Shown in pieces: positions 41,138 through 51,307 of a stretch of 64,000 nt of DNA. A model generated the notes under the pieces. That model worked only from the letters and a program-made list of their open reading frames with translations. It was not told where the DNA came from and did not search any database. Within the stretch, counting starts at the first letter, position 1. Each line of letters starts with the position of its first letter. Origin of the DNA: Corynebacterium cystitidis (GTDB lineage: Bacteria; Actinomycetota; Actinomycetes; Mycobacteriales; Mycobacteriaceae); assembly GCF_900187295.1 (NCBI RefSeq), contig NZ_LT906473.1:1240001-1304000 (forward strand), in the 5' to 3' direction. Position numbers and translations under genes: made by a program.

Positions 41138-43231
41138 TTAGCTCTTTTCGAGGTATTCCAGGTCTTCCTGTTCCAGGTCAGCCACGAGGGCTCGGGCTTG
41201 CTCGGGGTGCTTATCGACGAATACTTCTGCGTCCTCGTTCGCTCGGTGGATGATCTCGAAATCTTCGGTGAGGCTGAGTAGCTTGAGGCGTCGCTCGGTG
41301 CCGGATTGTGATGTTCCCAGCACATCGCCTTCGCTGCGGGTGGCCAAGTCCAGCTCGGCGAGTTCGAAACCATCGGAGGTGTCGGCGACGGCAGCCACAC
41401 GGCGGAACTGGGGTGTGCCTTCGTCGGCAAGCGTGTGGAATAAACACAGCGACTTGTGCCCGCCACGGCCAACCCGCCCGCGCAGCTGGTGCAGCTGGGA
41501 CACACCGAAGGATTCGGACTCGCGGATCAGCATCACTGTGGCGTTGGGTACGTCCACGCCGACCTCGATGACGGTGGTAGAGACAAGCACGTCGATGCCG
41601 CCGGCGGCGAAGTCTTTCATGATGGCGTCTTTGTCGTCGCCTTTCATCCGCCCGTGGAGCACGCCTACGGTCAGCCCGGCGAACTCGGTGTTGTGCACAT
41701 GCTCGGCGACTTCCAGCACCCCGCCGTCGCCTTCGATGCGTGGGCACACCACGTATGCTTGGTGGCCGGCGTAGACTTCCTCCCTGATTTTCTCCCAGGC
41801 ACGCGCGACCCATTTGGGGAAAAATTCGGGCACCACTGACGATTGGATTGGTTTACGCCCGCCCGGTAGCTCACGGAGCGTGGATACTTCGAGGTCGGCG
41901 AACACGGTCATGGCGATGGTGCGCGGGATTGGGGTGGCCGTCATGACCAGCATGTGGGGGGTGTAGCGTTCATTTTTAGTGCGAAGCTGGTCGCGTTGCT
42001 CTACGCCGAAGCGGTGTTGCTCATCGACAACGACGAAGCCGAGGTCGAAGAAGTCCACCGAGTCTTGGATCAGGGCGTGCGTGCCGACGACAATATCTGC
42101 TTCACCTGTGACGATAGCCAGCAGTGCTTCCTGTTTCTGCTTGGTGGTCATCGACCCGGTCAAGGCCACAACCCGGACGGGCACACCTGCGTCCATCAGC
42201 GTGATCTGCAGGGAGCGGGCGTGCTGCATCGCCAGCACCTCGGTGGGGGCCAGCAACGCGCACTGTTTTCCGTTGTCGATGGCCTGCAGCATGGCCAGCA
42301 GGGCAACGATGGTCTTTCCGGAGCCAACTTCACCTTGCAGCAGGCGCATCATGGGGCGGGTCCGCGCGAGGTCGTCGGAAAGCTCTGCGACCACCTGCTG
42401 CTGCCCGCGTGTGAGGGGAAACGGTAGTCCGCGCACCATGGCGTTTTGGTCGCGGCCTTCTACCGGTGGCAGCGCCGGTGCGGTCTGGTGGCTCGCGTCC
42501 ACCCGACGCAGCGCCATGACCAAGGCGATTGACATAGCCTCGTTATATTTCAGCCGGCGCACCGCCTCCGCTGGGCCAGCGGGGCCGGGCTGATGGATGT
42601 GGCGCAGCGCGTCGTCGAAGGCAATGAACCCGTCGGGGGTGTCGCCGAGTGGCTCGTCCAGCGGCGGGATTGATTCCAGAATTTTGTGCACCGCCCCCAT
42701 GATCGTCCACGTACTGGCCCCCCGCACCGCTGGGTAGACGGGCAGAAAGTCGCGGCCGTCCAACATCTCACCCAAGTCGCCGAATTTGCCCAGCTGCAGC
42801 AGGGCCCCACTGGCTTTCCCTGTGCCGTCCAAAAACACGTAGTCTGGGTGCGACAGTTGCGGTTGTCCACGGAAAAACTTCAAGGCGCCGGTGACCATTA
42901 ATCGTGTGCCTACCGTCAGCAAGTTCTCCAGGTAGCGGGCGTTGAAGAAGCTGGCCTCGAGTTGGGATAGCCCGTCGTCAAGCGTGATCTTGAGCAGAAA
43001 TTTACCCTTGGGATACAGCTTGGTCACGTCCACCACGGTGCCCATGAAACTGACGGTGTCGCCCTCGGTGGCGCTCAGCAGCGCCTGTGAACTGCCGTAG
43101 TGCAAGTATTTCCGCGGGTAGTGCTCGAGCAGCTGTTGGCATTCGCTCATTCCCAGGTGTTTCGTGATCTTCCTGGCCTGTGGCAGCGGCAGCACCTGCC
43201 CGAGTTGGCGCGTGTCCCGAAACCCTAGCAT
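41138..43231 (-). CDS. recG: ATP-dependent DNA helicase RecG
   Basis: 697 aa. N-terminal wedge/OB region (about 60-140), Walker A LLQGEVGSGKTIVALLAM, DEQH box VVVDEQHRFGVEQRD, TATPIPRT, and C-terminal LRGRVGRGGHKSLCLF. It remodels stalled forks and Holliday junctions. It lies 3 nt after the DAK2/YloV gene. Confidence 0.97.
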   Translation of the reverse strand: MLGFRDTRQLGQVLPLPQARKITKHLGMSECQQLLEHYPRKYLHYGSSQALLSATEGDTVSFMGTVVDVTKLYPKGKFLLKITLDDGLSQLEASFFNARYLENLLTVGTRLMVTGALKFFRGQPQLSHPDYVFLDGTGKASGALLQLGKFGDLGEMLDGRDFLPVYPAVRGASTWTIMGAVHKILESIPPLDEPLGDTPDGFIAFDDALRHIHQPGPAGPAEAVRRLKYNEAMSIALVMALRRVDASHQTAPALPPVEGRDQNAMVRGLPFPLTRGQQQVVAELSDDLARTRPMMRLLQGEVGSGKTIVALLAMLQAIDNGKQCALLAPTEVLAMQHARSLQITLMDAGVPVRVVALTGSMTTKQKQEALLAIVTGEADIVVGTHALIQDSVDFFDLGFVVVDEQHRFGVEQRDQLRTKNERYTPHMLVMTATPIPRTIAMTVFADLEVSTLRELPGGRKPIQSSVVPEFFPKWVARAWEKIREEVYAGHQAYVVCPRIEGDGGVLEVAEHVHNTEFAGLTVGVLHGRMKGDDKDAIMKDFAAGGIDVLVSTTVIEVGVDVPNATVMLIRESESFGVSQLHQLRGRVGRGGHKSLCLFHTLADEGTPQFRRVAAVADTSDGFELAELDLATRSEGDVLGTSQSGTERRLKLLSLTEDFEIIHRANEDAEVFVDKHPEQARALVADLEQEDLEYLEKS

Positions 43232-43234
43232 CGC

Positions 43235-44767
43235 CTATTCCACCCCGATCTCCGCTTCAACATTGAGCCCGTCAGCGGGATAAACCACCACGTCGACACC
43301 GAGTGCGGTGGCAAGGGCATCGTCGTGAAGCGCGTCGTTCATCGTGTGGTCTGCATGCACCAGCAGTGTTACTTGCTCCCCACCGGATTCCAGCAGGCGG
43401 TGGCAGCACGCCACGACGGTTTCTGCGAGCGTGTCGCCCACCGCGACGATATCGCCGTGGGAATGCGCCAGCATGTCTCCTTTCGCGCACGCGCCTGCTT
43501 GGGTCAGGGCTGCGCGTTCTGCGCGCGTGACGACGGCGGTGCGCATCTCTCCGGCGGCCTCACTCATCGTGTAGGACGCGGTAGCCAACGGTTGGTTCGG
43601 GTCATGTACCGCCAGCGCCGCGATCCCGGACACCAACCGCACGGTGGGCAGCAGCATGATCGACTGCTCGCACGCGCTGGTGGCCTTCTCCACAGCTACA
43701 AGGGCGCGGTTGGGTACCAAGCCGTTAGGCAGCAGGACTACTTCCTGGGCTCCAGAGGCGCGGATTGTGGCGAGGATGTCGCTGACTACGTTGTCGCCGG
43801 GAGCAATGACCCAGGCGCCGGCCTGTTGGTAAAGCTCCGACAGTGAGCCCGGCGGCGTGACAGCAAGCACCGCGCGTTCTGGCGTCGTGGTGCGCGGGCC
43901 TTCGGGCAGGATCTCCAGGCGCAGGTCGGTGACCTCGCCGTGGGCGAACGCTGTCTCAATGACTGTGCCTGCTTCTGTGGAATGGATGTGTACTGTCGCT
44001 TCGGTGTCGCTGGCGCGGGCGACCATCAGCGAATTACCCAGCTCCGCAAGGCGCTTTTCCAGCGCGGCGATGTCTCCGCGGTAAAAGAACATGACTTCGA
44101 GTTCGCCCTGGGCGTGTACTGGCTCGGTGCTTAACGACGAACCCTCCGATACTTGCCCGGTGACCTCCTGGTGGAGAGTGTCGAGCAGCACGACGAGCCC
44201 GGCTCCCCCGGCGTCGACTACTCCTGCCTCGCGCAGCACGTCGAGCTGGGAGGGGGTATTGGCCAGGGCTGTACGCGCGGCGTCGCGGGCGGCGGTGGTC
44301 ACTGAGAGAAGAGACCCGTCGGCGGTTGCGCTCGCCGCTGTGGCAGCAGAACGCAGCACGGTGAGCACGGTTCCCTCCACGGGGTCGGCGATCGCCCGAT
44401 CAACGAACTCCACAGCCATGGTCAGAGCGCGGGCGATGGCCTCTGCCCCAATTGGGCCGGCGGAAGCCGACTGCGCCAAACCGCGCAGCACCTGGGACAG
44501 CACCACGCCCGAGTTACCGCGCGCGCCACGCACACTGCCTGTGGCCAAGGCTTCGGCCACTTTGGGGGCGGGGGCATCGTCGTCAAGCGTGGCGACTTGT
44601 TCCACGGCAGCTGCCATGGTGTGGGCCATGTTGGATCCGGTGTCGGCATCGGGGACGGGGAAAACGTTGAGCGCGTTGATCTCCGCGCGGCGGCGGTTTA
44701 ATTCGTCGGCGGCGTGGGCGGCCCACGCGCGCAGGCGCGGGCCATCGAGCTCAACAGGATAGGACAT
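43235..44767 (-). CDS. DAK2/DegV-like (YloV/FakA family) protein
   Basis: 510 aa from ATG 44767. An N-terminal DhaL-type kinase domain has the nucleotide-binding pattern NVFPVPDADTGSNMAHTM and RGARGNSGVVLSQ. A middle linker and a C-terminal DegV-like lipid-binding half follow. In Firmicutes FakA phosphorylates fatty acids held by FakB. In actinobacteria the substrate is not settled. It is 11 nt after ung. Confidence 0.88.
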   Translation of the reverse strand: MSYPVELDGPRLRAWAAHAADELNRRRAEINALNVFPVPDADTGSNMAHTMAAAVEQVATLDDDAPAPKVAEALATGSVRGARGNSGVVLSQVLRGLAQSASAGPIGAEAIARALTMAVEFVDRAIADPVEGTVLTVLRSAATAASATADGSLLSVTTAARDAARTALANTPSQLDVLREAGVVDAGGAGLVVLLDTLHQEVTGQVSEGSSLSTEPVHAQGELEVMFFYRGDIAALEKRLAELGNSLMVARASDTEATVHIHSTEAGTVIETAFAHGEVTDLRLEILPEGPRTTTPERAVLAVTPPGSLSELYQQAGAWVIAPGDNVVSDILATIRASGAQEVVLLPNGLVPNRALVAVEKATSACEQSIMLLPTVRLVSGIAALAVHDPNQPLATASYTMSEAAGEMRTAVVTRAERAALTQAGACAKGDMLAHSHGDIVAVGDTLAETVVACCHRLLESGGEQVTLLVHADHTMNDALHDDALATALGVDVVVYPADGLNVEAEIGVE

Positions 44768-44778
44768 GGGTCTTAAGC

Positions 44779-45432
44779 TTACAGCTGCCAGTTCACAGGC
44801 GCTGCACCTTGCTGTTCCAACGCGGCATTCGCCCGTGAAAAAGGCCGAGAGCCGAAAAAACCGCGGCGCGCCGACAGCGGCGATGGATGTGCGCTGGTAA
44901 TACACGGCGTATCCCCCAGAAATTGCTGGGCGGTCTGGGCGTCGCGGCCCCACAGGATTGCCACCAGTGGTTGATCGCGCTGCGCCAGGGCAGCAATGGC
45001 GTGTTCGGTCACCAACTCCCAGCCCTTCCCGCGGTGGCTGGCCGCCTCGCCGGGGCGCACCGTGAGCACCCTGTTGAGCAGCATCACGCCCTGATTGGCC
45101 CAGGCGGTGAGATCCCCATCGGCCTTGGGGGCCACGCCGAGGTCGTCGTTAAGCTCGGCGTAAATGTTGACCAGGCTGCGCGGGGCCGGCACGCCAGGGG
45201 CGGTAGAAAAACTCAATCCCATCGCGTGGCCGGGCGTAGGGTACGGGTCTTGGCCGACGATGAGTACTTTGACCGCGTCGAACGGGTCGTGGAACGCGCG
45301 CAGCACATCCTTGCCGGCGGGCAGGTACGCAGGCTCGGCACGTAAAAAGTCGCCCATGCGGTGGATCTGCTCGGCGACCGGTTCAAGCACCGGCCTCCAC
45401 GACTCGTGAACTGGAAGCGGAGTATTAATCAT
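44779..45432 (-). CDS. ung: uracil-DNA glycosylase
   Basis: 217 aa from ATG 45432, which overlaps the thiL TGA (ATGA), indicating translational coupling. Catalytic motif [17 protein letters not shown] with its Asp and the DNA-binding loop [18 protein letters not shown]. Removes uracil from DNA. A longer ORF to 45594 reads back into thiL and is unlikely. Confidence 0.97.
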   Translation of the reverse strand: MINTPLPVHESWRPVLEPVAEQIHRMGDFLRAEPAYLPAGKDVLRAFHDPFDAVKVLIVGQDPYPTPGHAMGLSFSTAPGVPAPRSLVNIYAELNDDLGVAPKADGDLTAWANQGVMLLNRVLTVRPGEAASHRGKGWELVTEHAIAALAQRDQPLVAILWGRDAQTAQQFLGDTPCITSAHPSPLSARRGFFGSRPFSRANAALEQQGAAPVNWQL

Positions 45433-46394
45433 GAGAAACTTTGCCATCCTTTTTTGTAGGTGGGCGGGCGATTGTCCACCGTAACGCCCTGGCCCTTGGT
45501 TACTTGCCCGATGGAGCGGAATCCGCTCGGCGCTTTCCCGTTGGTGGTGCCCAGTAACGTGTGGTCCTCCCCGCCGGACAGGACCCACTGCCACGGGTCT
45601 ACACCCAACAGCTCGCCGGCCTCTTTCAGCAGCGCATCCGGGGCGATGGCCACGGGCGAAAGATCAATGCCCACACCCGAGCGCCGCGCGATGATGCCGA
45701 GGTCGTGCACGAGACCATCCGAGTTGTCGGTCATCGCAGTAGCGCCAGCACTGCGGGCGATCACCCCTCGGCCCGGTGTTAGTTCGGGGGCCTGGTGGGC
45801 GTCGATAAGCGGATGAAGACGCTCCGGTACCTTAATGCCGGATGCCAGCAAGGCGAGCCCCGCCCCGGAATAGCCGATCCTGCCGTGCGCCACCACACGC
45901 TGGCCGGGACGGGCCGCATCGAGGGCCAGTTCCGGCAGGTTACCGCCTAGCGAACCAATCGCTGTGACCGACAGGACCAGCTGCTGCCCCGCCGTGAGAT
46001 CGCCGCCGACCAGCTCCGCGGCAAACTGATCGCACCGGGCCGCAATGCCCTGCGCCAGGCCTTCGATAACGGCCAGCGGCGTGGACTCGGGGGCGGAAAT
46101 TGCCAGCAGCGCGGCCTGCGGGCGCGCCCCCATCGCCTCAACGTCAGCAAAATTCTGCACGATCGCTTTCCGGCCCACCTGGTAGGGGGTGGTCCACGCC
46201 GGGTTGAAGTGGCGGCCTTCCACCAGCATGTCGGAGGTGGCCACGGCGCGTGAATTGGGCGAAGCGTGGTGTAGGACCGCTGCGTCGTCGCCGTTGATGT
46301 GCGACGGTGCGGCGGCCATAATCGTATCGATGGTGGCACGCTCACCGACTTCACCGACGGTCGGGCCGGTTGTGGGAAAACCCATGCTAATCAT
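45429..46394 (-). CDS. thiL: thiamine-monophosphate kinase
   Basis: 321 aa from ATG 46394 (GAAAGG upstream). AIR-synthase fold with [18 protein letters not shown] (metal/ATP-binding Asp residues), VGGDLT and TDNSDGL motifs. Makes thiamine diphosphate, the last step of the pathway. It is the first gene of the ung-yloV-recG-rsmD-coaD run. Confidence 0.95.
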   Translation of the reverse strand: MISMGFPTTGPTVGEVGERATIDTIMAAAPSHINGDDAAVLHHASPNSRAVATSDMLVEGRHFNPAWTTPYQVGRKAIVQNFADVEAMGARPQAALLAISAPESTPLAVIEGLAQGIAARCDQFAAELVGGDLTAGQQLVLSVTAIGSLGGNLPELALDAARPGQRVVAHGRIGYSGAGLALLASGIKVPERLHPLIDAHQAPELTPGRGVIARSAGATAMTDNSDGLVHDLGIIARRSGVGIDLSPVAIAPDALLKEAGELLGVDPWQWVLSGGEDHTLLGTTNGKAPSGFRSIGQVTKGQGVTVDNRPPTYKKGWQSFS

Positions 46395-46428
46395 GGAAAG
46401 GGCAGGCCTTTCAGTAGACTTATCAGGT

Positions 46429-47388
46429 ATGTCTGACGATACATCGTGCGACGGCCTCCAATTTAACCGCACTCCGGTCTATATCAGCCTGGCAATCGCG
46501 ATTGTGCTCGTGGTTGCGGTTTTATTCGGCGCGAAATGGTACTTCGACCAGGCCACGAATACTCCGGTAGCGATGGGTGCCGTCGATGCGCCCGAGGCGG
46601 ATTCGCCGCAGTGCCAGTCGCTTATCGACGACCTGCCTGATGAGCTGTTAGGCCACGACCGGGCCGAACTCACCGAACCTAAGCCCGCCGGTGCAGCTGC
46701 GTGGCAAACCACCGAGATTGAGCGCATCACTTTGCGCTGTGGTGTGGCGGTCCCGCTGCAGTACGACGAGTACGCGCAGACCGAACAGATCAATGGTGTG
46801 GAGTGGTTGCGTGTCGACGATTACACGCCCGAATCGACTCTGTCCACCTGGTACACCGTGGACCGCTACCCCGTTGTGGCTGTGACTGCTGATGACCACG
46901 CCTTGGGTGGCGCCGAGAATCCGGTAGAGAACGTGCCCGTCGGCCAGTTGGAGCAGCGTGAGGTGGAACCTTATCCGGCGCCGCTGTCGAATCTTGCTGC
47001 TGGCGATGCTAGCGTCGCCGGCGCATGTGCCACGCTGATGGAAACGTTGCCGGAGGACGTGGCAGACGGATACTCCCCGCTGGCGGCCAACACTGGTGGC
47101 GCGGAACTCGACCCGGACACGGCGGTGTGGACGGCTCCTGGCGCAGAATCGATTGTGCTGCGCTGTGGTGTGGCCGATCCCGAGAACTACCAGCCTGGCG
47201 AGCAGCTGCACCAGATCAATGACGTGACGTGGTTTGAAGACACCCAGCTGATTAACGGCTCGACGGCATCGACCTGGTTCGCGTTGGGGCGCGAGGCCAA
47301 TGTTGCGGTGAGTATGCCGCAGTTTGTGGGGAATTCGGCCATCGTGCGCATCACCGAGGCCATTGAGAAGGCGTTGCCCGCGGAGTAA
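46429..47388 (+). CDS. DUF3515 membrane-anchored protein
   Basis: 319 aa from ATG 46429. TAGACT (46415-46420) lies eight bases before it, so it is probably leaderless. One N-terminal membrane segment (VYISLAIAIVLVVAVLFGAK), then a long extracytoplasmic part with two similar halves, each containing a pattern like ITLRCGVAVP / IVLRCGVADP and a STWYTV / STWFAL segment. A duplicated domain is therefore likely. DUF3515 proteins sit beside thiL and ddl in actinobacteria. Function unknown. Usual DUF3515 proteins have one such unit. Confidence 0.8.
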   Translation: MSDDTSCDGLQFNRTPVYISLAIAIVLVVAVLFGAKWYFDQATNTPVAMGAVDAPEADSPQCQSLIDDLPDELLGHDRAELTEPKPAGAAAWQTTEIERITLRCGVAVPLQYDEYAQTEQINGVEWLRVDDYTPESTLSTWYTVDRYPVVAVTADDHALGGAENPVENVPVGQLEQREVEPYPAPLSNLAAGDASVAGACATLMETLPEDVADGYSPLAANTGGAELDPDTAVWTAPGAESIVLRCGVADPENYQPGEQLHQINDVTWFEDTQLINGSTASTWFALGREANVAVSMPQFVGNSAIVRITEAIEKALPAE

Positions 47389-47431
47389 AACGGCACCGGC
47401 CGCGCCGAGCGCCGGGCCGGCCGCGCCGACG

Positions 47432-48499
47432 TTAACGACGAGCGCCTTGCGTCTCGCCTGCCAGCGCGGTCTGGATCAAGGTGTCCAGCAGCTCGCCGTA
47501 GGCCACTCCAGCGGCGGCAAAAACCTGCGGGTACATGGAGATCGACGTGAAACCTGGCATGGTGTTGATCTCGTTGAGCACAGGCCCGTCTGCGGTGACG
47601 AAGAAGTCTACGCGCGCCAGTCCGGTGCAGTTCAAGGCACGGAACGTTTCTATTGCCAAAGCTTTGATCTGGCGCACCGTGTCCTCGTCGTATGGTGCTG
47701 GAATTTCGGCGGAGACAACATCGTCGAAGTATTTGGTTTCGTAGCCGTAGAAGCCTTCGTCGGACTCGTTGGTGCCCACCAGCAGTGCCGGCGGTGAGGC
47801 CACGATGGTGCCGTCTGGGTATTCGAGTACGCCGACCTCGACCTCGTCGCCAACCAGTTCGGCTTCGATGATCACTTTGTCGTCAGACTCGCGGGCTAGG
47901 GCAACCGCTGCGGGTAGGTCGGCCCAATCGTCGACACGCGAAATGCCGATCGAGGAGCCGCCGCGCGCAGGTTTCACAAACACGGGTAGGCCAAGGCGTG
48001 CTTTTTGGTCTTCGGGCAGCACGTCGCCGTCGCGGAGGATGAACTCGTCAGTGACCGGCAGGTGCTCGGCAACCATGAGCTTTTTGGTGAACTCTTTGTC
48101 TTGGCCGCACGCCGACGACAGCACGCCGGTGCCCACGTATGGGATGCCGCTCATCTCCAGCAGGCCTTGGATGGTGCCGTCTTCGCCGAACGGGCCGTGC
48201 AGCACAGGGAAGACAACATCGACGGTGGCTAGCAGTGCGCCGGAGTCCACCGAGGTGATTTGGCCGCGGCGGGTGGGGTTAATGCTCAGTGCCACCTCGG
48301 GGCCGGCCGCCACACTTGGGCGCTGAACCCCGGCGACGGGATCTAGGACGCCTTCGACCCACACGCCGTCGCGGGTGATGCCAATGGGCACGATCTCATA
48401 TTTGGCCGTATCCAGCGCTGCCATGATCGACGCGGCGGAGATGCATGAGATGGAATGCTCGGTGGACTGGCCACCATAAATTACTGCTACACGAATCAC
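47432..48499 (-). CDS. ddl: D-alanine--D-alanine ligase
   Basis: 355 aa. N-terminal VAVIYGGQSTEHSISCISA, the HGPFGEDGTIQGLLEMSGIPY loop, and ATP-grasp motifs ending in LNEINTMPGFTSISMYP. Forms the D-Ala-D-Ala dipeptide for peptidoglycan. The intergenic DNA to DUF3515 has a direct repeat CCGGCCGCGCCG (47398 and 47417). Confidence 0.96.
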   Translation of the reverse strand: MIRVAVIYGGQSTEHSISCISAASIMAALDTAKYEIVPIGITRDGVWVEGVLDPVAGVQRPSVAAGPEVALSINPTRRGQITSVDSGALLATVDVVFPVLHGPFGEDGTIQGLLEMSGIPYVGTGVLSSACGQDKEFTKKLMVAEHLPVTDEFILRDGDVLPEDQKARLGLPVFVKPARGGSSIGISRVDDWADLPAAVALARESDDKVIIEAELVGDEVEVGVLEYPDGTIVASPPALLVGTNESDEGFYGYETKYFDDVVSAEIPAPYDEDTVRQIKALAIETFRALNCTGLARVDFFVTADGPVLNEINTMPGFTSISMYPQVFAAAGVAYGELLDTLIQTALAGETQGARR

Positions 48500-48534
48500 A
48501 GGTTAAGACTACCTTCTGCTCTTCGGACTTTTGT

Positions 48535-49533
48535 TTATTCCGACTTTTTGGACCGGCCCATCAGCGCCACCACCATGTCGCCTACGCTCATGCCACGGTG
48601 GCACACGGCGTACACGGCCTGGGTAATGGGCATTTCCACACCCACGGTTCCCGCCAGGTCGAACACGCTTTTCGACGTGGTGACCCCCTCTGCTACCTGG
48701 CCCTGCGTTGCCGCTGTAGCCTGCTCCAGGGTGCCGCCCTGGCCTAGTTGGAAGCCAAAGGTGCGGTTGCGTGACAATGTTGAATTACACGTAGCGACGA
48801 GGTCTCCGATGCCGGCCAAGCCCGCAAATGTGCGGGGGTCTGCACCAAGGGATGTGCCTAACCGGGTGATCTCTGCCAGGCCACGGGTGATCACGGTGGC
48901 CAGCGTGTTTTCGCCAAGGCCACGGCCTGAGGCCATGCCACAGGCCAGGGCGATCACATTCTTGCACGCGCCGGAGATTTCACAGCCGATCACGTCGGTA
49001 TTGGTGTACGGGCGCAGGTAGTTCGTGGCGCACGCGGCCTGTACAAGTTTGGCGCGGTTTTCGTTAGTGCACGCTATCACGGTGGCTGCCGGTTGTTCGT
49101 CGGCGATCTCCCGTGCAAGGTTGGGGCCGGTGAGAACGGCGATCTGGTTGCGATCAAACCCGGTGATTTCCTCAATGACCTCCGTCATGCGCTTGTAGGT
49201 GCCGGTCTCTATCCCTTTAGAGATGCTCAGCAACGTCGCATCGGCTGGCAGCAGCGGTGTCCAGGCCTGCAAATTCTGGCGCATGGTTTGCGACGGCACC
49301 GCGAACACCACAATGGCTGCGTTGTCCAACGCGCGAGTGGCGTCGCTGGTGGCCACGATCGATTCTGGTAGTTCCACCTCGGGTAAATAGTCCGGGTTGC
49401 GCCGGGTGGTCGCGATCGTGCTGGCGAGTGCGTCACGACGAGCCCACAACGTCACCGTATTACCCGCATCGGCAAAGACTTTGGCCAGCGTGGTTCCCCA
49501 CGAGCCAGCCCCCATCACCGCGACGTTCACCAT
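48535..49533 (-). CDS. gpsA: glycerol-3-phosphate dehydrogenase [NAD(P)+]
   Basis: 332 aa. Rossmann motif [17 protein letters not shown], the conserved [17 protein letters not shown], catalytic [14 protein letters not shown], and C-terminal [20 protein letters not shown]. Makes sn-glycerol-3-phosphate for phospholipids. 35 nt upstream of ddl on the same strand, so co-transcribed. Confidence 0.96.
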   Translation of the reverse strand: MVNVAVMGAGSWGTTLAKVFADAGNTVTLWARRDALASTIATTRRNPDYLPEVELPESIVATSDATRALDNAAIVVFAVPSQTMRQNLQAWTPLLPADATLLSISKGIETGTYKRMTEVIEEITGFDRNQIAVLTGPNLAREIADEQPAATVIACTNENRAKLVQAACATNYLRPYTNTDVIGCEISGACKNVIALACGMASGRGLGENTLATVITRGLAEITRLGTSLGADPRTFAGLAGIGDLVATCNSTLSRNRTFGFQLGQGGTLEQATAATQGQVAEGVTTSKSVFDLAGTVGVEMPITQAVYAVCHRGMSVGDMVVALMGRSKKSE

Positions 49534-49646
49534 CTGCAGTTCCCTTCTGTGTCGTTGCCTTAGTATTCGTCGAAAAGCGAATAATTCATTCAGGTTTATC
49601 TTAGATCAAATGGCGCGACGGTCCCGCATGCGCCACAATTGGAAAC

Positions 49647-50648
49647 ATGGGTAAACACACCGCTTTGCATGAAACGGATAAAGACACGCGTGGCGAGAAG
49701 TGGGTGACGGGACGTTTGCAGCGGATCCCCAATCGGCCAATCAAAGAATTCGCCAACACGACATTGGCCGCTGGTGCCGTGCTGTGGCGCCTCGACAACA
49801 CCGGCGCGATTGAGGTGGCGTGCATTCACCGCCCGCATTACGACGATTGGTCGCTGGCCAAGGGCAAGGTGGACCCGATGGAGTCGCTGCCGGTGACTGC
49901 GGTTCGCGAAATCAAAGAGGAAACTGGCTATGACGTGCGCCTGGGCAAGCTACTCGGCAAAACCATCTACCCTGTTGGCGGCGCTATGAAGGTGGTGTAC
50001 TACTGGACCGGCGAGGTCACCGGCGGCGAGTTTGTACCCAACGACGAGGTTGATGAGATCCGTTGGCTGCCGATGGGCCAGGCGCAGGAATTGATGACCT
50101 ATGAGCTGGATACAGCGGTGTTGATGAAGGCGGAGAAGCGGTTGCGCACTCCGCCGTCGGCGCGTGTGTTGTTTGTGCGTCACGCCAAAGCGCATGATCG
50201 GGAGAAGTGGGATGGCGATGATGATCTGCGCCCGCTGGAGAAGAAGGGCCGCCACCAGGCCGAGCTGTTGGTGCCCATGCTCACCGCGTTCGGGCCGACC
50301 CGGATCTATTCGGCGCTACCGGATCGCTGCCAGCAGACAGCTGCCCCGCTTGCCGACGAGCTGGGGATTGACGTGGTCGTCGATAAGCGATTTGGCGATG
50401 ACGGCTGGCTCGAATCGCAGGTGAAAGCTCAGCGCGCTTTTATGGACGTGGTTGAGGACGGTGGCGTGAGTGTGATCGTTGGCCAGGGCGTGATCATTCC
50501 GGACATGATTGCGTGGTTGTCTGCGCGGGGGCGGCTGCCGATCGACGACGAGATCAAGGCGAAAAAGGCCAGTGTGTGGGTGCTGTCGTTTGTTGACGGC
50601 GAGTTAACCGGCGCCGACTACATGCCCAGCCCTCTTCCGGTGCGTTAG
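49647..50648 (+). CDS. MutT1-like NUDIX hydrolase / histidine phosphatase
   Basis: 333 aa. N-terminal NUDIX domain with box [21 protein letters not shown]-terminal histidine-phosphatase domain starting [11 protein letters not shown]. The same fusion in mycobacteria (MutT1) breaks down 8-oxo-dGTP and diadenosine polyphosphates, and it lies next to leuD there too. Converges on leuD, with the two stop codons overlapping. Confidence 0.92.
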   Translation: MGKHTALHETDKDTRGEKWVTGRLQRIPNRPIKEFANTTLAAGAVLWRLDNTGAIEVACIHRPHYDDWSLAKGKVDPMESLPVTAVREIKEETGYDVRLGKLLGKTIYPVGGAMKVVYYWTGEVTGGEFVPNDEVDEIRWLPMGQAQELMTYELDTAVLMKAEKRLRTPPSARVLFVRHAKAHDREKWDGDDDLRPLEKKGRHQAELLVPMLTAFGPTRIYSALPDRCQQTAAPLADELGIDVVVDKRFGDDGWLESQVKAQRAFMDVVEDGGVSVIVGQGVIIPDMIAWLSARGRLPIDDEIKAKKASVWVLSFVDGELTGADYMPSPLPVR

Positions 50649-51235
50649 CTCACGGCTGGTTTGAACGCGGGGCGGGCCACCTCGTAGTCGACGATGTGGT
50701 CTTCTTCGCGCAGGGTCAGGCCGATGTCGTCGAGTCCTTCCATCAGCCGCCAGCGGGTGTAGTCGTCAATGTCGAAGGTGTAGGTGGAGTTGCCCACGGT
50801 GACGGTGCGGTCTTCCAGCGACACGGTGACTTCGAGGCCTGGCTGCTCGTTGAGCTGCTTCCAGATCAGTTCGATGTCGGACTCGCTCATGATGCCCGCG
50901 AGCAGGCCGGCTTTGCCGGAGTTGCCGCGGAAGATGTCGGCAAAGCGGGGGCTGAAGACGGCTTTGAAGCCGTAGTCCATCAGCGCCCAGACCGCGTGTT
51001 CGCGCGACGAGCCGGTGCCGAAGTCTTCGCCTGCGAACAGGACGGAGCCGTTGGCGTACGGCTCTTGGTTGAGCACGAAGTCTTCTTCTTTGGTGCGCCA
51101 GTTGTGGAACAGGCCGTCTTCGAAGCCGGTGCGGGTGACGCGTTTAAGGAAGACGGCGGGGATGATCTGGTCGGTGTCGACGTTGGAGCGTTGCAGGGGC
51201 ACGCCGACGCCGGTGTGGGTGGTGAATTGATCCAT
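50645..51235 (-). CDS. leuD: 3-isopropylmalate dehydratase small subunit
   Basis: 196 aa from ATG 51235 (AAAAGGAC upstream). Starts [20 protein letters not shown] with the [13 protein letters not shown] motif, then [17 protein letters not shown]. Pairs with LeuC to isomerise isopropylmalate in leucine synthesis. Separated from leuC by 66 nt that contain repeated hairpin arms. Confidence 0.96.
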   Translation of the reverse strand: MDQFTTHTGVGVPLQRSNVDTDQIIPAVFLKRVTRTGFEDGLFHNWRTKEEDFVLNQEPYANGSVLFAGEDFGTGSSREHAVWALMDYGFKAVFSPRFADIFRGNSGKAGLLAGIMSESDIELIWKQLNEQPGLEVTVSLEDRTVTVGNSTYTFDIDDYTRWRLMEGLDDIGLTLREEDHIVDYEVARPAFKPAVS

Positions 51236-51256
51236 GAGGTTTGTCCTTTTCTGAAG

Positions 51257-51307
51257 CTGTAGATGCGAGCTCTTTGCCCGTAGATGCGAGCTTGCGAGCA
51301 TCTACAG
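51257..51307 (-). promoter_or_regulatory. leuC-leuD intercistronic alternative hairpins
   Basis: GCATCTACAG (51298-51307) can pair with CTGTAGATGC (51257-51266, 10 bp) or with GTAGATGC (51280-51287, 8 bp, 10-nt loop), because a 13-nt unit GTAGATGCGAGCT occurs twice (51259 and 51280). The left arm overlaps the leuC stop codon, and the right arms lie before the leuD ribosome-binding site. The choice of stem could set the LeuC:LeuD ratio or mRNA processing. Confidence 0.5.

Noticed and set aside
47396..47428. GC-rich direct repeat CCGGCCGCGCCG between DUF3515 and ddl as a possible mobile or regulatory element
   Set aside because: Only two short copies in a convergent gap; most simply a GC-rich terminator-like sequence.
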